Shown in pieces: positions 46,631 to 58,015 of a DNA stretch of 64,000 bases. Below the pieces are notes generated by a model. That model saw only the letters and a program-made list of their open reading frames with translations, made no database searches and was not told the origin of the DNA. A program made the position numbers and the translations under genes. Position 1 is the stretch's first letter. Each line of letters begins with the position of its first letter. The DNA is from Allomyces macrogynus ATCC 38327 (lineage: Eukaryota > Blastocladiomycota > Blastocladiomycetes > Blastocladiales > Blastocladiaceae): contig GG745330.1 of the NCBI GenBank assembly GCA_000151295.1, positions 1,251,438 to 1,315,437 on the forward strand, given 5' to 3'.

Positions 46631-48644
46631 ATGATGACCTCCGTGGAGGCCAATGGCGGTGGGCCTGGCCCGACTGCTGCGAGCCCGGCCCCGTTTGCGG
46701 CCCCTGCTGCAGCTCCCGCGGCCCCTGTCCCTGCACACGCTGCAGCACCACCCAAGACGTCGGGGCTCCCGCAACCGACCCAGGTGCCGAGACTGGCCAA
46801 GCCCAGTGCGGTTCCCGCACCAGCGTGTGCCGCTGCCGTGACGAGCGCAGGCCATGGTGGCCAGTCTGCGGCCCTGGCGCTCGCGCAGGCCACGAATGCG
46901 CGCAAGATCTGGGTCTATCGAAACGGCGATAGACATTTCCCGGGGCGCCGCATTCTCGTCAACGATCGCCGGTACAAGAACTTTGAGCAGGTAGTTTCAT
47001 CTTGTCTCGGGTGCCGGGCGCGCCAATCGCTGACCGACGCGTACGTCTAGTTCCTGTCGTCACTCACGAGCGACGTGGCCCTCCGCTCCGGCGCCGTGCG
47101 TAAAATCTACGACCTGTCGGGCCGCCGCATCGAGTCGCTCAACGACATCACCGACTGCTCCTTTTACGTGGCCGCTGGCAGCGAGCCGTTCCGTCCTGTC
47201 GCGTATCCGTCGCCCGCCATGGCCACCGACACGCAGCCATTGCTCACCGCCACAAGTCCCCTCCCCCCACCGGCAACGTGCCCGACGGCGGGCGAGCCGC
47301 AAGACCCGTGCTACTCGGTGACGCGTGGCGACGTGACTGTGTCGATCCCGATGTCCAAGATGCCGCTACCGGGCGAAAAGGCGTTTGCGTTCTTGGGCGA
47401 GCGCAAGAAGTGGGGCAGCTGGAAGTTTCATTCTCCGCGGCTGCACGACCCGCATGGCCGCCCGAGCCAGACGTCGTTGTCGACGGAGAAGCCGATTTTC
47501 CAGGCCAATGTACGCGGATTACTGGCGCGGTTGGCGTACCCAGCTCACCTCCTCACTCATCACGTGTGTGCGTGTCGAGCAAAGGGTACCGCGTCGCCGT
47601 CTTCCGCAACGGCGACCTGCTCACGCCGCCTGTGCGCATGGTCTTGAGCTTCCGAAACTGCCACACGTTCGACCAGGTGCGCGCGATCTGCCCTCTTTGC
47701 GGACCCCTGGTCACAGCCGGTGCTCATGCCATGCTGCGCGACCCGTTCTTTGATCGCTCACACGCCTCACCTGCTCCCAACCCTCCCTCTAGCTCATGGT
47801 CGAAGTGACCACCTCGTTGCGGCTCAAAGAAGGCCGCGTCAAGCGCCTCTTCGACGCCGATTCCTTCCGGCCCATCAAGACGCTGCACGACCTGCACGAC
47901 GGACAGAACCTGATCGCGTCCGGCACCTCCGACGCTGCCAAGCGCATCACCTACCCACTGGTCGACTTCACCGTCCCGACCGAAGTCCGGCGCGTCTCGC
48001 AAATGGCCACCGACAAGGGCAAGGTCATCCACGTCTTCCCGAACGGCGACACGCTGCACACGGGCGTGAAAGTGACCGTGACGGCGTTCCGGTTCAAGAA
48101 CGACCTGAAGAAACTGATCGAGCACCTGGCACGCGAAGTGCCGCTGTATACGGGCCGGTTGACGGCATTGTATACGACCAGCGGGGAACAGGTGACGAGC
48201 ATCGACCAGCTCACGCATAACGGCACCTACGTCGCGGTGTCCGGCACCGACCCGTTCCTCGCCGTCAAGTATAACGCCGACGCGTACCGCCGCCGGACGG
48301 GGGTCGCGTCAGCGACGGCCGCACCGGCTGCGCCCGCGGGACCGCCGGTTACGCTGACCCAAGGGTCGATGTCGCGCGCGATCGCCGTGCTTGAACGGTC
48401 CAAGAAATTGCTCGAGGAAAAGTCGGGCCCGCGGGATCCCGCGGCGGCGGCAGCGAATGGTTCGTCACCGCACAGAGTCCCAGCACCGACGGCGTCGCTC
48501 GCGGACGGCGCGGGCGTGCACCAGTTTGCGTCGACGTCCGACTCTGCGCGCGACCTGTCGCTCAAGCGCAAGCCCACGCATCAGGCGGCATCGCCCGAGC
48601 CGCCGGTGGGGGCGGCAGCGACGGCGGGCGCGGCACCGAGCTAG
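46631..48644 (+). CDS. Triple doublecortin-domain microtubule-associated protein
   Basis: Exons are 46631-46990, 47051-47535 (3' end uncertain), 47580-47676 and 47793-48644, about 597 aa. The N terminus is Pro/Ala-rich. Three DCX-like modules follow. The first is KIWVYRNGDRHFPGRRILV with FLSSLTSDVALRSGAVRKIY. The second is YRVAVFRNGDLLTPPVRMVL with VEVTTSLRLKEGRVKRLF. The third is KVIHVFPNGDTLHTGVKVTV with GRLTALYTTSGEQ. Introns 1 and 3 lie at the same site inside DCX1 and DCX2 (FEQ|FLSS and FDQ|LMVE), so the modules arose by duplication. Doublecortin domains bind between protofilaments and stabilise microtubules. The exon 2-3 junction is unresolved. The consensus donor GTACGC at 47510 gives no in-frame acceptor, whereas GTACCC at 47536 with an acceptor ending at 47579 does, with a 44-bp intron. 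Confidence 0.85.
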
Positions 48645-49165
48645 GTTAGGGGTGGGGGCGAGGGAGGCGGGGACTGGCGGTAGAGGACTGGTTGCGACTG
48701 CATTCAGACTGTGTAGAAAATGAGAATCCGTCAATTATTGACATCTCGACGCGATTTGGAATCGCGGGCACGAGCGCTGGCGCGCCAGAGACACTTCGTT
48801 GCTCGACCCAGGGGGCGGTGTGCGCGCATTAAGCCGCGCTGGCCAGCGACTTGATCACGAGCAGCCAGAGGCCAGCCGCACATGGACGCGCTCGGCCGAC
48901 GCGCTCGGCCGACGCGCTCTGTCGCTCCAACAAGGCAACCAGAGCAAGACCTCTTGAACAAAGACGCACAAGAAGACGCGAAGGGCAAGGGTTATATGTA
49001 GATGTATGGGCAATGCAACGTCAAGAAACCGAAATTCAACAAACAAATCCCCTCCTCCCAAGACCGCGTCACCCGTCCATCACCACGAAGATGGAGCCAG
49101 GCACGATCTGGGCACAAAACCGGCATCACGAAAAAAAAATGCACACGGAGACGGCTTGGCTTGGC
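48645..49165. other. Convergent intergenic region, DCX gene / UGM
   Basis: About 520 bp between two stop codons. It contains a 13-bp tandem repeat at 48885-48918 and an A-rich run near 49131-49140. No gene is seen. Confidence 0.5.
48885..48918. repeat. 13-bp tandem repeat, about 2.6 copies
   Basis: Units GACGCGCTCGGCC follow without gaps at 48885 and 48898; a partial third (GACGCGCT) starts at 48911. Confidence 0.85.
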
Positions 49166-51090
<1,925 letters not shown>

Positions 51091-52216
51091 GGTGGAGGTG
51101 ACGGGCAGCAGCGACGCGACGGAGAGATGGGGAGAGAGGAAGCGCGGGCGCGTGTGTGGCGACAGAGACTCGGTCGGGCAACGTTGGCGGCGACGGGCCG
51201 TGAAGGGGCGTTTTGATTGGAGCTGGTGCGCGCGCGCAAGGGTAAGGCTGCAAAGCTCAAGGGACTCCGCACGCTGAAGATCGCAAGGCAAAAGCTGCCT
51301 CAAGACGCGCCGACACGCGTGTGCTGCCTTGCGCGTGGCAGGCACGTGCAGGGCGCCGGTGGGCGAGTCTTGTTGGGCAGGGACCACCCGCCCGAAACTT
51401 CATTTTTCGCCAAGGCAAACTGCGCACACCTGCCATGCCCATCGTTGCGATCAGCAGCTTTACGCCCGGTCGCCACAGCGCCCGCTTGCTCGCCTCGCTC
51501 GCCACGGTCACGATGGTTTGCTGGGCGCGCTGACACGTCGCGCGGCGCGTCCCAAGTCGCTGCTCGGTCGCCTCCAATCCCCCCGCCGGCGCCTCCACTC
51601 CACTCCCGCCGCAGTCGTGCCCACCCGCGCAGAAACATTGGGCCAAGACCACGTACGGCCAAGACTACCCCCGTCTCGACCCCGCCACTGCTCCCGCTCG
51701 CAGCCGCAGCTCCCCGCACCCCACATCCCACCTCCGTGTCGTCCGGCCCGCTTGCTGCCGCCACTGTTATCCACGCACGACCGACCGCGACTACGTCTGC
51801 AACCTGCCCGACGATTTTCGGCCGGCCGCCATCACCTTGCCCATCTGCGACGTGTCCCAGCCTGCCCGATTTCTCGAGCTCGACTGGTCCCGCGCGTCTC
51901 AACTCCAGCATCTGGTCCGTTTCTGGACGTGCCCGACTTTTCTGGCAGAACGATGAGGCAATGTTTGTGAACACGCGCCAAGCTTGTCGCCAGAGCCGGC
52001 ATGGTGTCCATGCTGTTGATGAATTTGGACTAATCGCCGACATGTCTGCGCGCGTAGATAACCAGCCGTGCGAGCTTGCTCGATTCTCTCCTCAAATCTC
52101 GGCGCTGGTCGTTGTCGTCGTTGTCGTCGTGCCTCAACCCGTAAACTACGCGCTCGCTGTCGCCGGTCGTCCTCGTCATCTCGTCTGAGCACGTCGTCCC
52201 GACCCATCCATTCATC
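51091..52216. other. Divergent intergenic region, UGM / GMPP
   Basis: About 1.1 kb between two nucleotide-sugar genes. It contains the tentative small two-exon frame listed separately. Otherwise nothing recognisable. Confidence 0.45.
51435..51956 (+). CDS. Tentative small protein, possibly mitochondrial; unrecognised
   Basis: This is a low-confidence model with exons 51435-51506 and 51615-51956 (137 aa). The first exon (MPIVAISSFTPGRHSARLLA) lacks acids and resembles a targeting peptide. The second reads QKHWAKTTYGQDYPRLDPAT and ends LELDWSRASQLQHLVRFW before the TGA, with ordinary amino-acid composition. The intron GTCACG...CCGCAG is phase 0 with a pyrimidine-rich end, but the donor is off the local consensus and the CTGAC is far from the acceptor. 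No family is recognised. It could equally be untranslated spacer or part of a gene with a different structure. Confidence 0.3.
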
Positions 52217-53460
52217 ATGAAGGCCCTCATTCTCGTCGGCGGTCCGTACTCTCTCGTGCCCCGTCCCGCCTCCCTCTGTGTGGTTCCCGCCTCTGACGCG
52301 TCTCCACTTCCCAATCTCTACAGGTTTCGGCACGCGGTTGCGGCCGCTCACGCTGACGCTGCCCAAGCCCCTCGTCGAGTTTGCCAACAAGCCCATGATC
52401 CTGCACCAGATCGAGGCGCTCGCCAAGGTTGGCGTCAAGGACATTGTGCTCGCTGTCAACTACCGGCCTGAGGTCATGGTAAACGTCCTGAAAAAGTACG
52501 AGGAAATGTACGGCGTCACGATCACATTCTCGGTCGAGACGGAGCCGCTCGGCACCGGTACGATTCGATTTCGTCATTTTTGGAGGGCAGACGAGCACGC
52601 CTCTCATTCCTGCCTGTTGCTCGCTCTTATTAGCCGGTCCGCTCGCCCTCGCGCGCGACATTCTCGCCAAGGACGACTCACCCTTCTTTGTGCTCAACTC
52701 GGACGTGATTTGCGAGTTCCCCTTTGCCGAGCTCACGGCGTTCCACAAGAAGCACGGCGGCGAAGGCACGATCATGGTGACGAAAGTCGAGGAGCCGTCC
52801 AAGTACGGTGTCGTGGTCCTCAAGGACGGCCACAAGTCGCAAATCGAGCGGTTTGTCGAAAAACCGCGCATCTTTGTCGGCAACCGCATCAACGCCGGCC
52901 TCTACATTTTCAACCCGTCGATTCTCGACCGCATCGAGCTGCGTCCGACCTCGATTGAAAAGGAGACGTTCCCGGCTATGGCCGCTGACGGCCAGTTGCA
53001 CGCCATGGACCTCGAGGGCTTTTGGATGGACGTGGGACAGCCCAAGGATTTCCTGACGGGGATCGGGCTGTACCTGGCGTCGGTGCACCGCAAGAACCCG
53101 GCCGAGCTCGCGCAGGGCCCGCACATTGCCGGCAACGTGCTGGTGCACCCGTCGGCCAAGATTGGCGAAGGGTGCAAGCTCGGGCCCAATGTGTGCATTG
53201 CCGAGGGTGTCGTGATTGGCGATGGCGTGCGCATCAAGAACGCGGTCGTCTTGAAAAACTCGGTCGTGCGCGATTTCTCGTGGATCGAGCGGTCGATTAT
53301 TGGCTGGAACTCGACGGTCGGGCGGTGGACGCGGCTCGAGGGGGTCACGGTGCTCGGCGACGACGTGACGATCCAGGACGAGATTTACGTGAACGGCGGG
53401 TGCATCCTGCCGCACAAGTCGATCTCGGCGTGCATTCCGGAACCGCAAATTATCATGTAA
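52217..53460 (+). CDS. PSA1: GDP-mannose pyrophosphorylase (mannose-1-phosphate guanylyltransferase)
   Basis: Exons 52217-52241, 52324-52557 and 52634-53460 encode 361 aa, exactly the length of yeast Psa1. The first 25-nt exon codes MKALILVG. The splice completes the nucleotide-binding signature [20 protein letters not shown]. Further blocks are [53 protein letters not shown] and [13 protein letters not shown] left-handed beta-helix of hexapeptide repeats ([20 protein letters not shown]) and the C-terminal [16 protein letters not shown] close the protein. The enzyme makes GDP-mannose from GTP and mannose-1-phosphate in the cytosol for N-glycans, O-mannosylation, GPI anchors and cell-wall mannan. 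Confidence 0.97.
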
Positions 53461-53519
53461 ACGACATGCACGGGGGAGTTGGGGTCGTGCCGCCGTGGGG
53501 CGCGGTTTTGTACAGCGTT

Positions 53520-53584
<65 letters not shown>

Positions 53585-53905
53585 TCTCTCTCCTTGGGCG
53601 CGGGGCGCCATCAGTTGTGTTCTTCTTGCTTGCAGCCTCCTTTGGTGCTAGTTGGCCGCCTTTTGCCTGGCCTCTTCTCTCCTTCATTTGGTTGAATTTG
53701 GGTCGCTCTTCTCGCGTTCAACCTTCCTCCCCGCATCGCATTCTCTTTATTTTTCCCAGTTCTTTCACGCAAAATAGAGTCCACGCGTTGTCGTCGTCCA
53801 TTTCCGCTGCCATCCATTTCCTGTCAGAACGACCATGATCCTTCGTATATTCGCGTCGTCCAGTCCGACCTCCTCCACCAGTCCATCCCCACAGTCCCCT
53901 CATCC
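53461..53905. other. Convergent intergenic region with CT microsatellite
   Basis: The 445 bp between two stop codons include the CT microsatellite at about 53524-53591 and a T/C-rich flank. No gene is seen. Confidence 0.55.
53524..53591 (+). repeat. (CT)n microsatellite
   Basis: About 34 CT units run with one interruption (an extra C near 53581). It lies just downstream of the GMPP stop and may be in its 3' UTR. Confidence 0.95.
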
Positions 53906-54810
53906 TTAGTCCTTCAGCAGCATCCGCGACCCGGCGACTGACGCCGGCAGCGGCACCTTGCTCTTGCTCGGATCCCGCTCACTCTTCTTCTCAGCCGTTT
54001 CCGCCAACCTGGCGCGCGACCCGGTCACACTCCGCGATATGCCCATCGACGCGCGCGACCCGGTGACCGACCGCGGCAATTGCGTGCGGCGCGCGAGCAC
54101 CGCGACCGACTCGGCGCGGCGCCCGACCGCTCCACCGGCCCCAGCTCCACCGAGTGCCTGCGACGCTGCGCGCGACGGCGGGAGCGGGACCTGGTCGTAC
54201 GTCGCTGGGGGGCGAATCGGCGCCGACTCGGCACGGCTCGTCAGGTTCGACCGGGATTCGGGCAGCGGCACGGTCCATGGCGCGGCGAAACTCGATCCGT
54301 GGCCGTGCACCGACGCGGCGGACGTGTACCGCGACGAGGTTATCGATGACGGGATCGAGGGCGGTAAGCGCACGGCGGCCATGTCGATTGGGTACGTCGT
54401 CGAGTCGAGGTGCTGCTCCGAGGAGGCGACGGACGCGGGCAGCGCGAACCCGGCAGCAAAGGACGCGTTCATGACATGTGGGTGATCGTGCGCGAGGGTC
54501 TGCGACGCGGCGAGGGATTGCGATTTGGCGAGGGTCTGTGACGCGGCGACGGATGGGGGCAGGGCGATGCCTGCCGCGGCGGTCGACGAGTACGGCATTT
54601 CGTCGTGCGCAGCGGCAGGTTCAAAGTCGTCGTCGGCATATGCGTCGTGATCGTCCGCGTTCGGGCCGGGCGGTGCCGTGGCAGTATCGTTGAGCCCGAG
54701 CGCGTGCGACGCGGCGACCGACTGGGGTAGTGCCACATGCGCCGGTGAAGCGAAATCGTTGAGCCCAAGCGCGTGTGACGCGGCGACCGACTTGGGCAAG
54801 GCGACGTCCG
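53906..54810 (-). repeat. Protein-level LPxS repeat array
   Basis: About nine copies of a degenerate motif, consensus hydrophobic-x-LPxSVAxSxxL. Examples are ALPKSVAASHALGLND, ALPQSVAASHALGLND, ALPPSVAASQTL, PLPPSRAASQALGG and PLPASVAGSRMLL. Spacing is irregular, so this is a motif array rather than a DNA satellite. Confidence 0.8.
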
Positions 54811-57514
54811 CCGGTTCCGTGGGATCCGCGGCATCGGCGGCATCGTCGTCAAAGTCGGCTGCGTACGCGTTCTCATCCTCGCGCGTTGCTGCAAGAGAGG
54901 CCTGCGCCGGTGCGACCGCGTTCGGTGCATCGCGCACTGAGGTCTCCGCGACCGGCTCTTGAGCAGGCGCTGGTTGATTGTCGACGCGCGCCGGCTGCTC
55001 GGCGGGATGCTCGTGCACCTCCGGTTCGGGTTTCACGACATCGACCGAGTCCTTGGGCACCGGATCCGCGGCCGCAGGTTCGACAGCGACTGGTTCAGCA
55101 GGCGCCGCGTCGTGTTTTGCGTCCTCGTGCGACGGCACAGGCTCGTTTCGAGCCGCATGGTGCTCGACGTCGTGCGGCTCCCTCTCGTGACGCCCCATAG
55201 CCATCGCAGCAGCCAAAGCGCCTGCGCCGACGGCCACTGCCGCAGCAGCTCCCGCAGCTAAAGCAGCGTTCGAGTGCTTCACCGATGCCGACGCGCGACG
55301 ACTGCGCGCGGACGCGGGCCGCGACGACGACCGCGGAGCTGCCGGCTCACTCGGCGCGTTCGTCTCAGCGGTCTTGGATGCACTTGTCGGGCGACTGGTG
55401 CGGTGCGCGACTGGTGCGTCGGCGGCGGCCGCCGCCGTGGCGTGAGCGCTTGTCGGGCGACTAATGCGGCGCGGTTGCGGCTGCTGATCGGTCTCGGCCG
55501 CCGTCGCAGACGCGGCCACCGCCGCGCGGTTCGCGCGCACTTGCTGCACGGCTTCGGCGAGGTTCCCGCCAAGACTCAGAATATACTCGAGCAGCATGCG
55601 CTCGGTGCGCGTGAACTCGGGCGAGTCGAGAATTGACGTGTCTTGGGTCCTATCAATCAAGCCACAAGAGGATCAGCCTCGTCCATCTTCGCGACAAGGT
55701 GCTCGCAGCGCCCGACGTACCGGTTGGCCGACTTGTCAGCGGCCTCGCAGTGCTGCTTGAAGAGTACGAGGTCGCGCACGAGGTGCGGCGAGTCGGCGCC
55801 GTGTCTGAAAGCTGCATCGAGCGCGACGTCGCGGCCCGTTGGGTCGCCATGCTGGTGCATGGCACGCGCCTGAATAAAGTGCGCTTCGCCGAGGAGTGCT
55901 GACACGGCGCCCAGCGCCGCGCCCGCGGTCGGGAGGGCTAAAGAGAGGGTAGCAGCTGCTTGCCCTGCTTCAGCGCGGGCGCGCGCGTCGTCGCCCGACT
56001 TGAGCAGGTCCTTGGCGCCTGCGAGCTTATGGCGGATCGCGTCGAGTCTAGAGGGGGGGGGGGGGGGGGACAATGGCGTGAGCCAACTTGGACCGAAGCG
56101 GGCACGAATTCAAACAATCCAATCGTACTCAGTAACTGCAATTTCTTGCGTCGTCGACGCATCGCATGCCGCGGCAGGCCTCACCGCCACCTCCTCTTCC
56201 GCGACCGCGGGCATCGACGTCGTGCGCGACTGCAAGTCCGGCACCGACGTCTGCAGCGCCTGGTCCTGGCTCGACGGACGTTGCGGCTCGATCGGGCGCA
56301 GCGGCGGGCTCTTGGCGCGCACGGGCGTCGCCGACTCGGCGAGCAACTCATCCAAATCGACCAGCTCGCCCCCAAAAAACTCGCTGCTATCAAAATCATC
56401 CCCGTAGACGATATCGCTCGCGCGGATACTCGTGATCGGCACTGCGGTGGCACTCGCGCCCCGCGCGCGCCCGGGACTCAGCGGGAACGGGTCCGATCCG
56501 GCCGACGCCGCGGCCGTGGGCGGCGTGCTGGTCGACCGCTTGCCCGGCTTGACGTACCGCGACGCGAGTCCCGTGGGCGTGACTTTGCGCGGCGACCGGA
56601 TCGGCGGGAGTAAGGAGCGCGTGTACTCTTCCACGAGCGGCGACCAAAAATCGTGCTCGTGGTGCTTGCCCTTGTGGCATGGCGGGTAGCCTTCGGCGCG
56701 GAGCACGACCTCGACTTCGCGGTCAATGTCGCGCTGCTGGTTCTGGAGGTCGACTTGCGCCTCCTTGTCTTGCCGGTCGAGGGCCAGCTGGATGTACTGG
56801 AATTCGCGCTCGTCGATGATGTACCCGTCCTCGTCGATCTGCCGGGAGGGGGGAACAATGGGGTCAATGTATGCGGCATTTGGGAAGAAGGATCGCGTCC
56901 GACGTACAATGCCCAGGTTCTGCAGGTGCTTGCGCACCGACGGGTTGTTGAAGTGGTCCTGCAAGTAGGTGTCGAGCAGCGGCTCGTACCGCGGCATCCC
57001 TTTGGACACGAGGTTCACGTCGTAAATCTTTTCGCGCGCGCGGATCTTAAGAAATTCGTTCGACACGCTCGTGCCGGCGCGGTGCCTGCAATTCCTCTCG
57101 ATCATCCGTCAGCCCCATGACTCTCCTTCCTCCCCTCTCTTGAGCCAGCATCGGCACATACCGCGCATATTCGCTCTCGCGCGACGCCGGCGCATCTCGC
57201 CCGACCGACTTGGCACGCGGCGACGTCCCCCCACCGCCACGGCTTGGCAGACGGCCACGGTCAGTGCCGGCCGGCGTGCGGGGAAGTCCCGCAATTTCAG
57301 TCACGGCAGCCACGACGGTCGTGCTCGCGCGCGACTCGGACCGGCCGCGGCGTGACAACGAGGATGACGGAACGTTGGTGGCCGTGAGCGGGCTCCATTC
57401 GGGGAGCGACGGCTCGGGCCCGGACGTTTGACCGGTGCGCGCGCGCGACCGCGGCGCGTCACGAGTGCCGGGCGGCGGCGGCGATGCGCGGTCGGCGCTG
57501 GCGAGGGTCGACAT
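53906..57514 (-). CDS. ERICH3-like protein with LPxS repeats
   Basis: Exons 57514-57162, 57085-56129, 56047-55721 and 55649-53906 encode 1,126 aa. The start has a GCCACCATG context. After about 115 disordered residues comes a block at about 145-200, MPRYEPLLDTYLQDHFNN then VRKHLQNLGIV, then DEDGYIIDEREFQY. It follows the ERICH3 N-terminal pattern of Y-x-x-L-x-D-x-x-L, F-N-N, R-x-H-L, G-hydrophobic, E-x-E-Y; ERICH3 is a ciliary protein in animals. A helical, TPR-like exon (LDAIRHKLAGAKDLLKSG) follows. The last exon is disordered and Ala/Glu/Pro-rich, with an Ala/Gly-rich hydrophobic stretch near 655-685 (GAAAAVAVGAGALAAAMAMG). It ends with about nine LPxSxxxS motifs. Introns use GTATGT, GTACGA and GTACGT in phase. 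The ERICH3 assignment is by motif only. Confidence 0.75.
56053..56069. repeat. 17-bp poly-G (poly-C on coding strand) intron tract
   Basis: A run of 17 G on the plus strand is the polypyrimidine tract, as C, directly before the CTCTAG acceptor of the third exon of the ERICH3-like gene. Confidence 0.9.
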
Positions 57515-58015
57515 GGTGGCGCCGGCCGCCAGACGGGGGATGCGGGCGGCGGGGTTCTCGGATCGCTGGCGGTCGGGGGTGTCAATGCGCAGGTGGACGG
57601 TGGAGAGCGGTCGGAGGCCGTCGATCGGATGCGACGCGGAGACAAGAGCAGATTGCAGCAAGTGCGCAGCGTCACGGCACCAGGACCCGGGGCGAATGCA
57701 TGGGGCCAGTTCGGCGAAGCAGCACGACGCAAATCACCGTCAATCGCACATCGGGTCGGGCTGCGAGACACGGTGGTTGTCTCCCATCCACAGCACGACG
57801 CGTCTTGCGCCCTCACCACCGCGAACGAACGCCAGCCGCGACGGCACGACGATAATGACGACGACGGCGGCGGCGGCGAGCCACAACCGGACCAAGGGTG
57901 CAAGAAATGCGCAATAACAGCACAGGAAACAGACCCATCGTTGTTGGAGCACAATCAGCACACAACCAACAAACACCCACTCCTCCTTGCTTCACCTGCA
58001 CGGCGCTTTCCTCCA
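57515..58015. other. Spacer, Munc13-like 3' end / ERICH3-like 5' end
   Basis: About 500 bp between two leftward genes. The ERICH3-like frame stays open upstream to 57661, so a longer N terminus is possible. The rest is unremarkable. Confidence 0.45.

Noticed and set aside
51300..52043. 248-codon minus-strand frame between UGM and GMPP
   Set aside because: No conserved content. Its composition matches an antisense reading of C-rich sequence.
55657..56073. Separate gene beginning MSPPPPPS
   Set aside because: The proline run is the poly-C tract of an intron. The exon joins in phase to the ERICH3-like exon upstream and to the long exon downstream.
56110..57105. Stand-alone gene ending EYDWIV
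   Set aside because: A GTACGA donor at 56128 splices in phase into the next exon. The stop at 56110 lies in the intron.
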